Shown here piece after piece: positions 25,468-34,159 of a stretch of 62,388 nt of DNA. The first letter of the stretch is position 1. Every line of letters begins with the position of its first letter. The notes below the pieces were generated by a model that was given only the letters and a program-made list of their open reading frames with translations, was not told the DNA's origin and made no database searches. Source of the stretch: Oligoflexales bacterium. GTDB lineage: Bacteria > Bdellovibrionota_B > Oligoflexia > Oligoflexales > RGVZ01. The position numbers and the translations under genes are program-made. Where the stretch lies: NCBI GenBank assembly GCA_947445775.1, contig CANFEB010000010.1:1-62388 (forward strand). Direction: 5' to 3'.

Positions 25468-26907
25468 TTAACGCACGCTGAGCGGTTCGCGTGTCCGCCA
25501 CCACCGCGAAGAGGTATCATAAAGCCGCGCAAAGTTCCCGCCAATCGGTGCCAAAACCGCATCCGGACTCGTGCCCGCTTCGCTGGAGAGTGCTGAAATA
25601 ACCCGCCTGAGGGCATCGCTTTCAAGGGTTTCCAGGGTCATCACCAGATACAGGCTCTGACGGTAAATCGACCCGGCGGCCGCTGATCCAAAACTCATAT
25701 AGGAGGCTCCAAAATCCGCCGCCGGGGCAAATGGCGGGGGCTTGATCGGAAAGGGAAAAGACCCGCCCCGGGGCATTTCGCCTATTCGTTGGGCCAGACC
25801 TTCCTCAAGCCAGGGGGGCAAGGTCCGGCCGCCCGTCATATTGGCATTCAACGCATGGACTAATTCATGGCGCAAAACTGGGGCAATGATTTCTTGGCTG
25901 CCGCCGCTGCGGACCGGAATTCGCATGCGCCCGTCAAAAATTCCCTCGGCCCAGTCGGGCACGCCACCGAGCACCCAAGAAAATCTTTCGGTCGGATACA
26001 AGACCACCTCGATGGGGGTTAGCGGTGCTTTGTAGCCATATCGATCCGTAAATTCATCGAGGCTGGACTCAAGTATTTGCGCCGCCTGTGCTGCTAGGGC
26101 CTCGTGTTCACCGGTGCGGTACGAAATATTGAAGTGCGGTGTCCGCTGGATCTGCTGCAAATCGCCTTCGCCCGCACGCCGGCGCATGACTTCAAGCCGT
26201 TTCGTGATATCGGGGGAGGGCTGGGCTTCCTCCAAGGTATGCACGGCTTCTGAAAAACGGCCGTCACTCTCGTACAAGTCAGCCAGGAGAAGGCGAGATT
26301 CTTGATCTTGCGGATTTGACTTGATGGCCTCGAGAAAGTTTTCTTCGGCTCCGCCTGGCTGCCCGGTCTTCTTGAGGCAAAACCCCAAGCCGCGCCGGAT
26401 GTCGGCGTTCATGGGGCCAGGTAGTTCCGCGGCCGTTGCTAGCAAAGCTGCGCGGCGTAAAGACTCAATGGCCCTGTCGCAATTTCCGGTGGCAATTGCA
26501 GCCCAACCCTCGCTGGCAAGTATGACTGGCATTTGGGCCGTCAGCCACGCCCGAAAAGCCGCTGAAATGTCTGGCTTTGCCAAGGCCAGTTCTGCAAGGG
26601 CGAGGGACTTGCTGTAAGCCCCGGTGGTGAACAAGACGCGCAGTTGCTGGGCTGCCTCAATTTCTTTGGGATCAGAAAATCCGAAGGCAGCGGCCAAATC
26701 CGGAACGGCAGGTGGATTTGTGCTCGTAACGGGGCTCGTTGCAGAACCGGCTGGGCCAAATCCAGACGGACCCTGACCAGATTGTTGATTCGCCGTGTCA
26801 GAAAAAAAATAATGCCTGATGCTTGGGATTCGGGAGGCAGCGGCGGCAGCAAGTGCTGCCATCAAAATCAGGCCGGCCGCAATCATCAGGTACTTGGGGG
26901 CGTTCAT
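25468..26907 (-). CDS. MA-type metallopeptidase with TPR region
   Basis: 479 residues. An N-terminal membrane anchor (MIAAGLILMAALAAAAA), then helical TPR-like repeats (~80-245, for example PQDQESRLLLADLYESDGR), then a gluzincin domain with the zinc motif HELVH and downstream Glu in PPWLEEGLAQRIGE. This resembles the 'peptidase MA family' found attached to TPR domains. It is probably periplasmic or membrane-associated; the substrate is unknown. Its start overlaps the glutaredoxin stop by four bases. Confidence 0.8.
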   Translation of the reverse strand: MNAPKYLMIAAGLILMAALAAAAASRIPSIRHYFFSDTANQQSGQGPSGFGPAGSATSPVTSTNPPAVPDLAAAFGFSDPKEIEAAQQLRVLFTTGAYSKSLALAELALAKPDISAAFRAWLTAQMPVILASEGWAAIATGNCDRAIESLRRAALLATAAELPGPMNADIRRGLGFCLKKTGQPGGAEENFLEAIKSNPQDQESRLLLADLYESDGRFSEAVHTLEEAQPSPDITKRLEVMRRRAGEGDLQQIQRTPHFNISYRTGEHEALAAQAAQILESSLDEFTDRYGYKAPLTPIEVVLYPTERFSWVLGGVPDWAEGIFDGRMRIPVRSGGSQEIIAPVLRHELVHALNANMTGGRTLPPWLEEGLAQRIGEMPRGGSFPFPIKPPPFAPAADFGASYMSFGSAAAGSIYRQSLYLVMTLETLESDALRRVISALSSEAGTSPDAVLAPIGGNFARLYDTSSRWWRTREPLSVR

Positions 26908-27179
26908 GCTAAGAAGTCGTTTAATTTTCCAGAATCGTGCAGCGTCTTGAGGTCGGTAAAACCACCAACGAAATGATCTCCGATAAAAATCATTGGCACC
27001 GTGCGCCAGCCATTGTTCTCGCTGCTTAGTTTCTGGCGCAAGTCGGGATCGTCCTCAAGGTTGATCTCGGCAAAGGCGAGTCCAAGGCCCGACAAAAGTT
27101 TTTTAGCGTTGAGGCAGTACGGGCAATAATTGGTCGTGTAAACCCGGATTTCTTTTTTGCTCGAAGGTTTTGTTGTCAT
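26904..27179 (-). CDS. glutaredoxin
   Basis: 91 residues from ATG 27179; an ATG two codons upstream and a GTG at 27215 are alternatives. Active site NYCPYCLNAKKLL, cis-Pro TVPMIFIGD and the glutathione-binding GGFTDL. A dithiol glutaredoxin for reducing disulfides or ribonucleotide reductase. Its leader (about 27187-27225) contains three 11-bp near-repeats of TTGATTyCACG. Confidence 0.92.
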   Translation of the reverse strand: MTTKPSSKKEIRVYTTNYCPYCLNAKKLLSGLGLAFAEINLEDDPDLRQKLSSENNGWRTVPMIFIGDHFVGGFTDLKTLHDSGKLNDFLA

Positions 27180-27240
27180 GGGCATGATTCCATATTGATT
27201 CCACGTTGATTTCACGTTGATTCTATTTTAACTCAGAAAA

Positions 27241-27708
27241 TCAGCTGCGCTTGGGGCGCATTGCCCGGGCCATTTCGCGGTTAGCGTCTTTGGTTTTGTC
27301 GGTCTGGCGTTTGTCGTGAGCTTTTTTACCTTTGGCGAGGGCGATTTCAATCTTAACCCGACCATTCTTGAAATAGACTTGCGTGGGCACGACGGTCAGC
27401 CCCTTGGCTTCAATTAGATGGCCGATCTTGGTGATTTCTTCTCTGGAAAGCAGTAATTTTCTGGGGTGTTTTTCCTCGTGGTTCATGATGTTGCCGTGGC
27501 TGTAGTGACTAATCTGGATATCATGAAGGATGGCCTCGCCCTTGTGGTCGATCGCCATCCAGCCGTCGGAGATATTGATTTTGCCCGCGCGGATCGCCTT
27601 GACCTCTGTCCCTTTCAGGACGACGCCGGCCTCATACTTCGCGCCCAGCTCGTATTCGTGGCTGGCCTTGCGGTTGGTGACAACGATTTTAATACCTTGG
27701 GTAACCAT
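27241..27708 (-). CDS. smpB: SsrA-binding protein SmpB
   Basis: 155 residues from ATG 27708. Family features: NRKASHEYELGAKYEAGVVL, GTEVKAIRAGKINISDGW, HEEKHPRKLLLSREE, and the basic C-terminal tail GKKAHDKRQTDKTKDANREM that inserts into the decoding centre. It delivers tmRNA to stalled ribosomes. The tmRNA gene is not in this window. Divergent from the pseudouridine synthase gene. Confidence 0.97.
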   Translation of the reverse strand: MVTQGIKIVVTNRKASHEYELGAKYEAGVVLKGTEVKAIRAGKINISDGWMAIDHKGEAILHDIQISHYSHGNIMNHEEKHPRKLLLSREEITKIGHLIEAKGLTVVPTQVYFKNGRVKIEIALAKGKKAHDKRQTDKTKDANREMARAMRPKRS

Positions 27709-27780
27709 AGTGGTGGTAGAGCCTAGCCGAGTCATGGATGGCCGGCAACTGACAAGGCAAACCAAGGGTTACAGGCATTC

Positions 27781-28731
27781 ATGAATTTTTTGCAGGAACA
27801 CTTTCGCAGCCTCGGACCAACCGTTGAAAACGATGGTCCTGGAGATCGCCTCGACTGCTTTTTGGCGCGAAAGTATCCCTTTTTGACCAGGTCGGCATGG
27901 CAACTGCGGATCTTTTCAGGGTGCCTGCGGGTCAACGGCCACCGGGCTTTTCCGGCTTATCGAATGGAACGTGGCGACCTTCTTACCTTTTTTCATCCAC
28001 CGGTGGTCGAGCCCGAGGTCGATCGCGGCATTTATGAAATTTGGCGCGAGGGCGACGTCATGGCGGTTTTCAAGCCAGGCAATTTGCCCATGCACGAAAA
28101 TGGCCCCTACCGGACCAACACCTTCACGCACCTTGTCTGGGAGGCGTTCGGACGCGAATGGGCCGCCATGCATCGCCTTGACCGTGAAACAAGCGGCATT
28201 GTCCTGTGCGCGGCAACGCCCCAGTCACGCATGAAAATTTCTGCCGATTGGGCGTCCCGTCGGGTGCACAAAGAATATCTGGCCATTGTGAATGGCGTCA
28301 CCGCCCACGACTCATGGACTGAATCTGGGGCCATTGGCGACTTGAAGGAGTCTTTGATCCGCATCAAAAAATGGGTGGTTACTGATGGCCTGGAGGCCGA
28401 GACCGGCTTTCAAACCCTTGGGCGTGGAGGCGCTCATAGCCTTATCCGAGCGGTCCCGAAAACTGGGCGAACCAATCAGATTCGCATTCATGCGGCCGTT
28501 GCGGGCCACGTTCTAGTTGGCGATAAACTTTACCATCCTGATGAGCGCGTGTTTCTCGATTATTTTGAGGACGGAAATACCGACAGCGTGCAACAACGCG
28601 CGGGCTTTCGGCGCTTGTGCCTGCATGCTGGCATGCTGCGGTTTACTCATCCGGAAACAAAGGCCACCATAGAAGTGGAAACGCCGATGCCGGACGACAT
28701 GGCCGGGCTTTGGGCTACCCTCAGGATTTGA
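27781..28731 (+). CDS. RluA-family pseudouridine synthase
   Basis: 316 residues. An N-terminal S4-like RNA-binding region (RLDCFLARKYPFLTRS...) and the RluA catalytic motif MHRLDRETSGIVL with its Asp nucleophile, then KEYLAIVNG and GRTNQIRIHAAVAGHVLVGD. It isomerises uridine in rRNA or tRNA; the exact site cannot be told. fdhD follows after 20 bases. Confidence 0.92.
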   Translation: MNFLQEHFRSLGPTVENDGPGDRLDCFLARKYPFLTRSAWQLRIFSGCLRVNGHRAFPAYRMERGDLLTFFHPPVVEPEVDRGIYEIWREGDVMAVFKPGNLPMHENGPYRTNTFTHLVWEAFGREWAAMHRLDRETSGIVLCAATPQSRMKISADWASRRVHKEYLAIVNGVTAHDSWTESGAIGDLKESLIRIKKWVVTDGLEAETGFQTLGRGGAHSLIRAVPKTGRTNQIRIHAAVAGHVLVGDKLYHPDERVFLDYFEDGNTDSVQQRAGFRRLCLHAGMLRFTHPETKATIEVETPMPDDMAGLWATLRI

Positions 28732-28751
28732 CACGGGAGTCCGACAATACC

Positions 28752-29636
28752 ATGATTCATGAAATGAATAAGATTTCACAACAAAGTTTAGAGACAAAGA
28801 TTTCGCGCCTAAAAGATGGATTCCTTCAAGCGGCGTACGACCACGTTGCCATGGAAGAACCGCTGGAGATCCGGTTGGATTTTCTTGATGGTTCGGCGCG
28901 TCGCCAAAAAAGTTTGTCCATCACCATGCGGACTCCTGGCAACGACGAAGAATTAGCCTCCGGGTTTTTATTCACCGAAGGCATTTTGCAATCCCCGAAA
29001 GACATCATAGGGATCTCCGGTTGCGGTCCAAACAGCGGAGCGCATCACGGAAAAAATATTGTCAAAGTTCGCCTGACTGATCAGGCAAATATTGTCTGGC
29101 CAAAATTGGAAAGGCACTTTTATGCAACTTCCAGTTGCGGAGTTTGTGGCAAGGCCTCACTGGAGGCATTGGAAGTCCAGGGCCTGAAGCCGATCCCCCG
29201 TGATGGGTTTCGTTTTGATGTGAAGAAAATCTCTGAACTCCCTGAACTTTTACGATCTCATCAGACCGTTTTCGATCAGACCGGCGGACTGCATGCTGCG
29301 GCCTTATTCACCGACGCCGGACGCGTGCTTGCCATCCGCGAGGATGTCGGCCGCCATAACGCCGTGGACAAACTGATTGGTTCACAATTTCTGGCGGGGG
29401 GAACACCGCTGTCCAACGCCCTGCTTTTTTTAAGTGGTCGTGCGAGTTTTGAGTTGGTTCAAAAAGCGCTGGTGGCAGGAATTCCTGTGATTGCAGCGGT
29501 CGGGGCTCCTTCGAGCCTTGCGGTTGAACTTGCGAAAAGATTTGATGTGACCCTGCTGGGCTTTGTTCGCGAAGGGCGCTTCAATATCTATCACGGTGAT
29601 TGGCGTATTATTAATCCGTTGGGGGGTGAGAGGTGA
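28752..29636 (+). CDS. fdhD: FdhD, sulfurtransferase for formate dehydrogenase
   Basis: 294 residues from ATG 28752. Conserved features: LASGFLFTEGIL, the cysteine loop SSCGVCGKASLEAL, GGLHAAALF, REDVGRHNAVDKLIG and GRASFELVQKALVAGIPV. FdhD passes sulfur from IscS to the molybdenum cofactor of formate dehydrogenase. Bases ~28994-29066 recur inverted at the left end of the 33-38 kb island, and a 19-base part of them at the right end. The stop overlaps the next gene's GTG start (GTGA). First gene of the formate dehydrogenase cluster. Confidence 0.95.
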   Translation: MIHEMNKISQQSLETKISRLKDGFLQAAYDHVAMEEPLEIRLDFLDGSARRQKSLSITMRTPGNDEELASGFLFTEGILQSPKDIIGISGCGPNSGAHHGKNIVKVRLTDQANIVWPKLERHFYATSSCGVCGKASLEALEVQGLKPIPRDGFRFDVKKISELPELLRSHQTVFDQTGGLHAAALFTDAGRVLAIREDVGRHNAVDKLIGSQFLAGGTPLSNALLFLSGRASFELVQKALVAGIPVIAAVGAPSSLAVELAKRFDVTLLGFVREGRFNIYHGDWRIINPLGGER

Positions 29637-30022
29637 AACTGCGCATCAGAGGCAATGCCTTGCGGTTGCGGCTGCAACGCCAAGAAGTTCAGGGGCTCGT
29701 GGAAACGGGCAAGGTCGTTGAGGCAACCTGCTTTGGTGATGAAAATTTTGTTTATACTTTGGAATCCGACGACCATACGACGGCGATTCGCGCAGAACTT
29801 GAAGCGCGATCGATTCGTATCCGTGTGCCCGAAAATCAAGTCATGATCTGGGCCAAATCAGACGAAATAAGCCTTTATGGTGAGCAGCCGACGAGCACTG
29901 GACCCTTGAAAATTCTGATTGAAAAAGATTTGGCCTGCATCAAGCCTCGCACATCAGCGCAGTGGGAAGATGAATCTGATGCTTTTCCCAATCCGAATCC
30001 GTCCTGCGGCGGAAATTCATGA
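29633..30022 (+). CDS. DUF7009-like protein
   Basis: 129 residues with a GTG start inside the end of fdhD. It has the family pattern KLRIRGNALRLRLQRQEV near the start, RVPENQVMIWAKSD in the middle and LKILIEKDLACIKPR ... EDESDAFPNP at the end. Proteins of this type occur beside fdhD and FdhF/YdeP-type genes. Function unknown, but a maturation or accessory role is suggested by its fixed place and coupling on both sides (GTGA and ATGA). Confidence 0.75.
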   Translation: MKLRIRGNALRLRLQRQEVQGLVETGKVVEATCFGDENFVYTLESDDHTTAIRAELEARSIRIRVPENQVMIWAKSDEISLYGEQPTSTGPLKILIEKDLACIKPRTSAQWEDESDAFPNPNPSCGGNS

Positions 30023-32322
30023 CTGCTGATGACAAGAAGACGCCGCGTAACACGGAATTTCTCAGCCCAGAGGTTTTTGACGGGAAAATCAAAATTGGCA
30101 AACCTGCGTCATCGGCGGGGGGCATTGCTGCTGTCACCAGTTCGCTGAAAATCTCCGTGAAACAAATGGGTCTTGGGCGTGCGGTTTCATCGCTTCTTGA
30201 GGTCAATCAAAAAAATGGATTTGATTGTCCTGGTTGCGCCTGGCCTGATCCTGATGACCGCAGATCCATGGTTGAGTTTTGCGAAAATGGCGCGAAAGCA
30301 GTGGCGGAAGAAGCCACGCTCAAGCGGATTACCAAGGAATTTTTTGCAGAGCATTCTGTTGTCGATCTGTCGCGGCAAAGCGATTTTTGGCTCAGCCAGC
30401 AAGGCCGACTGACCCAGCCTATGTTTTTGCCAGATGGGGCAAGCCACTATCAACCGGTTTCATGGGAGAAGGCTTTTGCCATTGTCGGAGGCGCATTAAA
30501 GGCCCTGACTTCGCCAAATGAGGCAGCATTCTATACGTCGGGACGAACGAGCAACGAGGCGGCATTCCTCTTCCAGCTTTTCGTGCGCCGTTTCGGGACT
30601 AACAATCTTCCTGATTGCTCAAACATGTGCCATGAGTCGAGTGGTTATGCCCTCACGCAGACCATCGGGTCCGGAAAGGGAACGGTTTCTCTTAAAGATT
30701 TCGAATTTGCTGATTGCATCATCGTCATTGGGCAAAATCCCGGGACCAATCACCCGCGCATGCTGACCACACTGCAGCAAGCTGCCCGCCGCGGTTGCCG
30801 CATCATCAGCATCAATCCATTGGAAGAAGCCGGTCTGAAACGCTTTCGTCATCCTCAGGAGATTTCTGGGATTCTCGGGAGAGGAACCAGGTTGGCGAGC
30901 CACCATGTGCCCGTGAAAATCAACGGTGACGTTGCGCTGCTCAAAGGGATTCAAAAAGCAATTCTTGAAGCATTCGTCCCGGCGATCGATTTGGAATTCA
31001 TTGGGCAGTACACCGAAGGTTTTGAATCCTATCGTGAAAATATGGCGCAGGAAAGTTGGGGGAAGATCGTCGAAGGATCGGGCATCCCAGAGCAAGATAT
31101 TCGCGAAATTTCTGAGATAATTTCTAGGTCCAAAGCCATGATCTGCTGCTGGGCCATGGGGCTCACGCAACACGAAAATGCGGTCGCCAACATCCAAGAA
31201 ATTGTGAACCTGCTTTTGCTTGGCGGACATTTCGGCCGGCCAGGAGCCGGTGCCTGTCCCGTGCGCGGGCATAGCAATGTCCAAGGCGATCGGACCATGG
31301 GAATTTGCGAGCGCCCGACATCAAGGTTTTTGGAAAATTTGGCCAGGGAGTTTGAATTCACGCCGCCTCAGGAGCACGGACTCGATACGGTTGAAACCAT
31401 TGAGGCATTGAACCGCGGCGCCGTGAAAGTGTTTTTTGCATTGGGTGGAAATTTTCTTTCCGCCACGCCAGATACGGCCTATACGGCCCAAGGCCTGATC
31501 GGGAGTGAGCTGACGGTGCAAGTTTCCACCAAACTCAATCGGTCCCACTTGGTCACCGGCGCGCGGGCCTTGATTTTGCCCTGCCTCGGCAGGACCGAAC
31601 TCGACCTCCAGGCCGGCGGATTGCAATTTGTGAGCGTCGAAAATTCGATGGGAGTCGTCCATTCATCGGAGGGGCGGTTGTCCCCGGCTTCTGCGGATTT
31701 ATTGAGCGAACCCGCCATTGTTGCCGGCATTGCAAAAGCAACGTTGGGACTGGACTGGGATGGCTACGTTGCAGACTATGACCGCATCCGGGACCGGATC
31801 GCGAAGGTCATTCCCGGCTTTGAAGATTTCAATGCCCGGATTCGGATTCCAGGCGGGTTTATCCTGCCCCATGCCGTTCGGGATCAGAGGGAATTTCTCA
31901 CTCCATCCGGAAGAGCGTTGTTCACTGTTCATGAAATACCCCGTTTGAATTTATCTCCTGGGCAATTCCTTTTGGCAACGATCCGGTCGCACGATCAATA
32001 CAACACGACAATCTATGGAATGGAAGATCGCTACCGTGGGATTCACCAAGGACGTCGTGTGATCTTGATGAATGCTGATGACATATTCGCTCAAAGACTC
32101 ACAGACGGAGAAATTGTGGATGTGGTCAGCCATCATCGCGATGTTCAACGCCGTGCCAAAAATTTTAGAATTGTAACCTACGAAATCCCCCGTGGATGTG
32201 TGGCGGCTTACTTTCCGGAAACAAACGTGTTGGTTCCAATCGATAAGATTGCAGAAGGCAGCAAAACGCCGGCCTTTAAGTCGGTCGTCGTTTCCTTTGA
32301 AAGGGTGGCCCTTGAGGTCTGA
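30019..32322 (+). CDS. FdhF/YdeP-family molybdopterin oxidoreductase
   Basis: 767 residues. The cysteine pair in DCPGCAWPDP (Cys70, Cys73) and the NMCHESSGYAL region at ~200 are marks of the YdeP-like (FdhF-related) formate dehydrogenase alpha family. Molybdopterin-binding regions include DCIIVIGQNPGTNHPRM, FGRPGAGACPVRGHSNVQGD and the C-terminal VDVVSHH. The N-terminus lacks a four-Cys cluster of the classic type. It probably oxidises formate or a related substrate in the cytoplasm; no membrane or electron-transfer subunit is encoded nearby. Coupled to its neighbours by overlaps. Confidence 0.9.
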   Translation: MTADDKKTPRNTEFLSPEVFDGKIKIGKPASSAGGIAAVTSSLKISVKQMGLGRAVSSLLEVNQKNGFDCPGCAWPDPDDRRSMVEFCENGAKAVAEEATLKRITKEFFAEHSVVDLSRQSDFWLSQQGRLTQPMFLPDGASHYQPVSWEKAFAIVGGALKALTSPNEAAFYTSGRTSNEAAFLFQLFVRRFGTNNLPDCSNMCHESSGYALTQTIGSGKGTVSLKDFEFADCIIVIGQNPGTNHPRMLTTLQQAARRGCRIISINPLEEAGLKRFRHPQEISGILGRGTRLASHHVPVKINGDVALLKGIQKAILEAFVPAIDLEFIGQYTEGFESYRENMAQESWGKIVEGSGIPEQDIREISEIISRSKAMICCWAMGLTQHENAVANIQEIVNLLLLGGHFGRPGAGACPVRGHSNVQGDRTMGICERPTSRFLENLAREFEFTPPQEHGLDTVETIEALNRGAVKVFFALGGNFLSATPDTAYTAQGLIGSELTVQVSTKLNRSHLVTGARALILPCLGRTELDLQAGGLQFVSVENSMGVVHSSEGRLSPASADLLSEPAIVAGIAKATLGLDWDGYVADYDRIRDRIAKVIPGFEDFNARIRIPGGFILPHAVRDQREFLTPSGRALFTVHEIPRLNLSPGQFLLATIRSHDQYNTTIYGMEDRYRGIHQGRRVILMNADDIFAQRLTDGEIVDVVSHHRDVQRRAKNFRIVTYEIPRGCVAAYFPETNVLVPIDKIAEGSKTPAFKSVVVSFERVALEV

Positions 32323-32884
32323 ACTTCATGGCTTGATTCTCACTGGCGGTCGAAGCTCCCGAATGGGGCGCGATAAGGCCGAAATTGCATATGGCGCGCA
32401 GCCACAATGGCGAGCCATAGCTGATCTTATTAGGCCATTTTGCAATGAAATTTATTGGTCAGGCACCGAAAAACAAATCAACGCCTGGGGCATCGGTGCG
32501 CGAGGTCTTGTGGATAAAATTCCGGGCCATGGCCCGGCCAGTGGATTGCATTCGGCGTTTTCAATGTTTCCGAGCGTTGGCTGGCTTGTGGTGGCATGTG
32601 ACTATCCGTTTTTGGAAGCTCAGGATATTGAGTGCTTGATTGCCGGTCGTGGGCCGGGGGTCGATGTGGTGACTTTTGTTGGTGAGAATCATGACAATAT
32701 TGAGCCCCTACTTTCCCTTTGGGAGCCCACCGCCCAGCGGCAATTTCTTGATGCCTTTGGACTGGGTGTCGACAGCCCCCGACGCATAATTGGCGGGCTT
32801 CAATTCAGGGCCATTCGTCCTAGGGATAGTCGTATTTTGAGTAATTTCAATGGCTCCGAGAATTCTACGGCACCGGTAACGTGA
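32312..32884 (+). CDS. mobA: MobA-type molybdenum cofactor guanylyltransferase
   Basis: 190 residues from TTG 32312, which lies inside the end of the oxidoreductase gene and has AAGGGTGG upstream. Nucleotide-binding motif LILTGGRSSRMGRDKAE, then VDKIPGHGPASGLHSAF and the metal-binding VACDYPFL. It attaches GMP to molybdopterin for the adjacent enzyme. Its last eight codons lie in the 34-bp direct repeat that borders the island, so the island insertion has kept the reading frame intact. Confidence 0.88.
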   Translation: MRSELHGLILTGGRSSRMGRDKAEIAYGAQPQWRAIADLIRPFCNEIYWSGTEKQINAWGIGARGLVDKIPGHGPASGLHSAFSMFPSVGWLVVACDYPFLEAQDIECLIAGRGPGVDVVTFVGENHDNIEPLLSLWEPTAQRQFLDAFGLGVDSPRRIIGGLQFRAIRPRDSRILSNFNGSENSTAPVT

Positions 32885-32894
32885 CTTCTTTGAC
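32861..32894. repeat. left 34-bp direct repeat of the island
   Basis: 33 of 34 bases match 37934-37967 in the same orientation. The left copy encodes the end of mobA; the right copy encodes the end of the convergent secreted-protein gene. The pattern resembles attL/attR or a long target duplication. Confidence 0.85.
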
Positions 32895-33416
32895 AATATT
32901 TTTTCCGTGATGCGCTCCGCTCTTTTGACCGCAACGGGAGATCCCTATTATGTCTTTCGGGGAGCGCAAACCTGCTGGAATCTGGCGAGACTCAGGTTTC
33001 TCACTTGGCCTTAATCGCGCAGAAAACTCTCCTTCCTCAGGGAAGGGAGCCTCGGCCGAAGTAGAGGCCGAGGCAGAATCGGTCTCCGACCTCGTTTCCC
33101 AGCGGAATGGCAATCAAAGTCCAACAAAAAATCCCCATCTCGTCCAGCAATCCCGGCGGCGGCGATCATAGCGAAGATAAGATTCCCAGGTACGAATCCG
33201 TAATGCTGGAGTTTGACACAGCAGATCCTGCGCGGGAGGCGGTCTCGGACCTAACGACCCACCTAACGCCGGACCTAACGACGGAAGGTGGGCCAGTAGT
33301 TGAGATTTTGGTTTTTTTAGGGGCCAGATTTCACGCAGCTAGAGGTTCGGGCCGGAATATGCAGCCGGGAATAGCTGCGGGATAGATCGTGAAGTGTGCC
33401 TGAATTTCCTACAATC
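32889..33416 (+). repeat. dispersed repeat, copy A
   Basis: About 90% identical by eye to copy B (inverted, 37447-37933) from GGGGAGCGCAAA to the tail GGGATAGATCGTGAAGTGTG. Near its outer end it carries ~70 bp matching fdhD 28994-29066 in inverse orientation. Copy B lacks 46-48 bp of that stretch. Inside is a tandem array of ~12-bp GACCTAACGmC units. Confidence 0.85.
33107..33385 (+). CDS. small ORF carried by repeat copy A
   Basis: 92 codons starting MAIKVQQKIPISSSNPGGG. Copy B encodes a near-identical ORF (37757 down to 37515) with the same start. Copy C keeps a piece (MLEFDTADPA). The differences between A and B are about half amino-acid changing, so selection for protein is not evident. 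It may be only a by-product of the repeat. No family is recognised. Confidence 0.3.
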   Translation: MAIKVQQKIPISSSNPGGGDHSEDKIPRYESVMLEFDTADPAREAVSDLTTHLTPDLTTEGGPVVEILVFLGARFHAARGSGRNMQPGIAAG

Positions 33417-33439
33417 CAAACCAACTTCCTTTGAATTCA

Positions 33440-33646
33440 TCAGGCTGTTTTTTTACCTGTCGACCGCTTTCTAGCATTCTCCTTAAGACTCTTTTCATAC
33501 GCTTTCAGGTCCAGAAAGATGGCATCGAGATCATGCTTAAATTTTAGAGCATGGACCTCACGAATCTCGCGAATTTCAGCCACAATGGGATCCTCCCAAC
33601 CTCTATTCTTCGCTTTCGCTTTCGCTTTGCTTTTAATTCTCGTCAT
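33440..33646 (-). CDS. antitoxin-like partner of PIN toxin
   Basis: 68 residues. A Lys/Arg-rich start, then WEDPIVAEIREIREVHALKF and DLDAIFLDLKAYEKS. This pattern (DPIV-E-IR-IREEHA ... DLDAIF) is typical of small proteins encoded after PIN-domain toxins. It follows the toxin gene by 7 bases, so order is toxin first. It probably binds and neutralises the PIN protein. Confidence 0.8.
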   Translation of the reverse strand: MTRIKSKAKAKAKNRGWEDPIVAEIREIREVHALKFKHDLDAIFLDLKAYEKSLKENARKRSTGKKTA

Positions 33647-33653
33647 AAATTCC

Positions 33654-34130
33654 TCACTTTATTCCCATTAGTTCTTGTGGAGTGCAAATGATCGGGCAGT
33701 TTACGTTGAACCTGCGGGCAACAATCTCAATGGCCTTGCGGATCTCCGCGTTCGCAATGTGGGTGCAATTCCATGTTAGCAAGTAATCAAGGCGGGCATA
33801 GCTTGCAACGGCAATGTGCAAGGCATCTTCTCCTGCCTTTTTGGGAAGAGCCCCTTCTTCCAATATAGCTTTCGCCATGACTACCGCCTCGGCTTGTAAG
33901 TCCGCGAGTTCAAGATGCTCTGCTATAGCTATCCTGGCTTTCGCAGCACTTTTATCGCCAGCAGCAATTTCCCTCATTACGACAGCGGACACAAAGAGAT
34001 CAAAACGACGGTGAGCATTTTTCCACCAGTCTTTGGTAATGCGCTGATTGGCTTGGACAATTAGATCTCTGCTCAGCCGAGAGGTAAGATAACTAATGAC
34101 GCTGCTTTCGACGTATACCTTCGGTTTCAT
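33654..34130 (-). CDS. PIN-domain toxin (VapC-like ribonuclease)
   Basis: 158 residues. PIN-type strands and acidic residues: KPKVYVESSVISYLTSRLS, EIAAGDKSAAKAR, AGEDALHIAVA and LLTWNCTHIANAEIRKAIE, ending CTPQELMGIK. Members are Mg-dependent ribonucleases of type II toxin-antitoxin systems. A GC-rich 8-bp-arm palindrome lies 10-28 bases before its start, perhaps an operator. It probably stabilises the island. Confidence 0.85.
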   Translation of the reverse strand: MKPKVYVESSVISYLTSRLSRDLIVQANQRITKDWWKNAHRRFDLFVSAVVMREIAAGDKSAAKARIAIAEHLELADLQAEAVVMAKAILEEGALPKKAGEDALHIAVASYARLDYLLTWNCTHIANAEIRKAIEIVARRFNVNCPIICTPQELMGIK

Positions 34131-34140
34131 TAGTGATTAG

Positions 34141-34159
34141 CCCCCTTGAACCAAGGGGG
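34141..34159. promoter_or_regulatory. palindrome upstream of the PIN operon
   Basis: CCCCCTTG - AAC - CAAGGGGG, immediately 5' of the toxin gene. It could be the operator bound by the toxin-antitoxin complex, or a 5' UTR hairpin. Confidence 0.45.

Noticed and set aside
27241..27780. A tmRNA gene beside smpB
   Set aside because: smpB and ssrA are sometimes adjacent, but no tRNA-like ends or ANDNYALAA-type tag frame were seen here.
30619..31284. 221-codon minus-strand ORF
   Set aside because: Antisense to the FdhF/YdeP-type gene.
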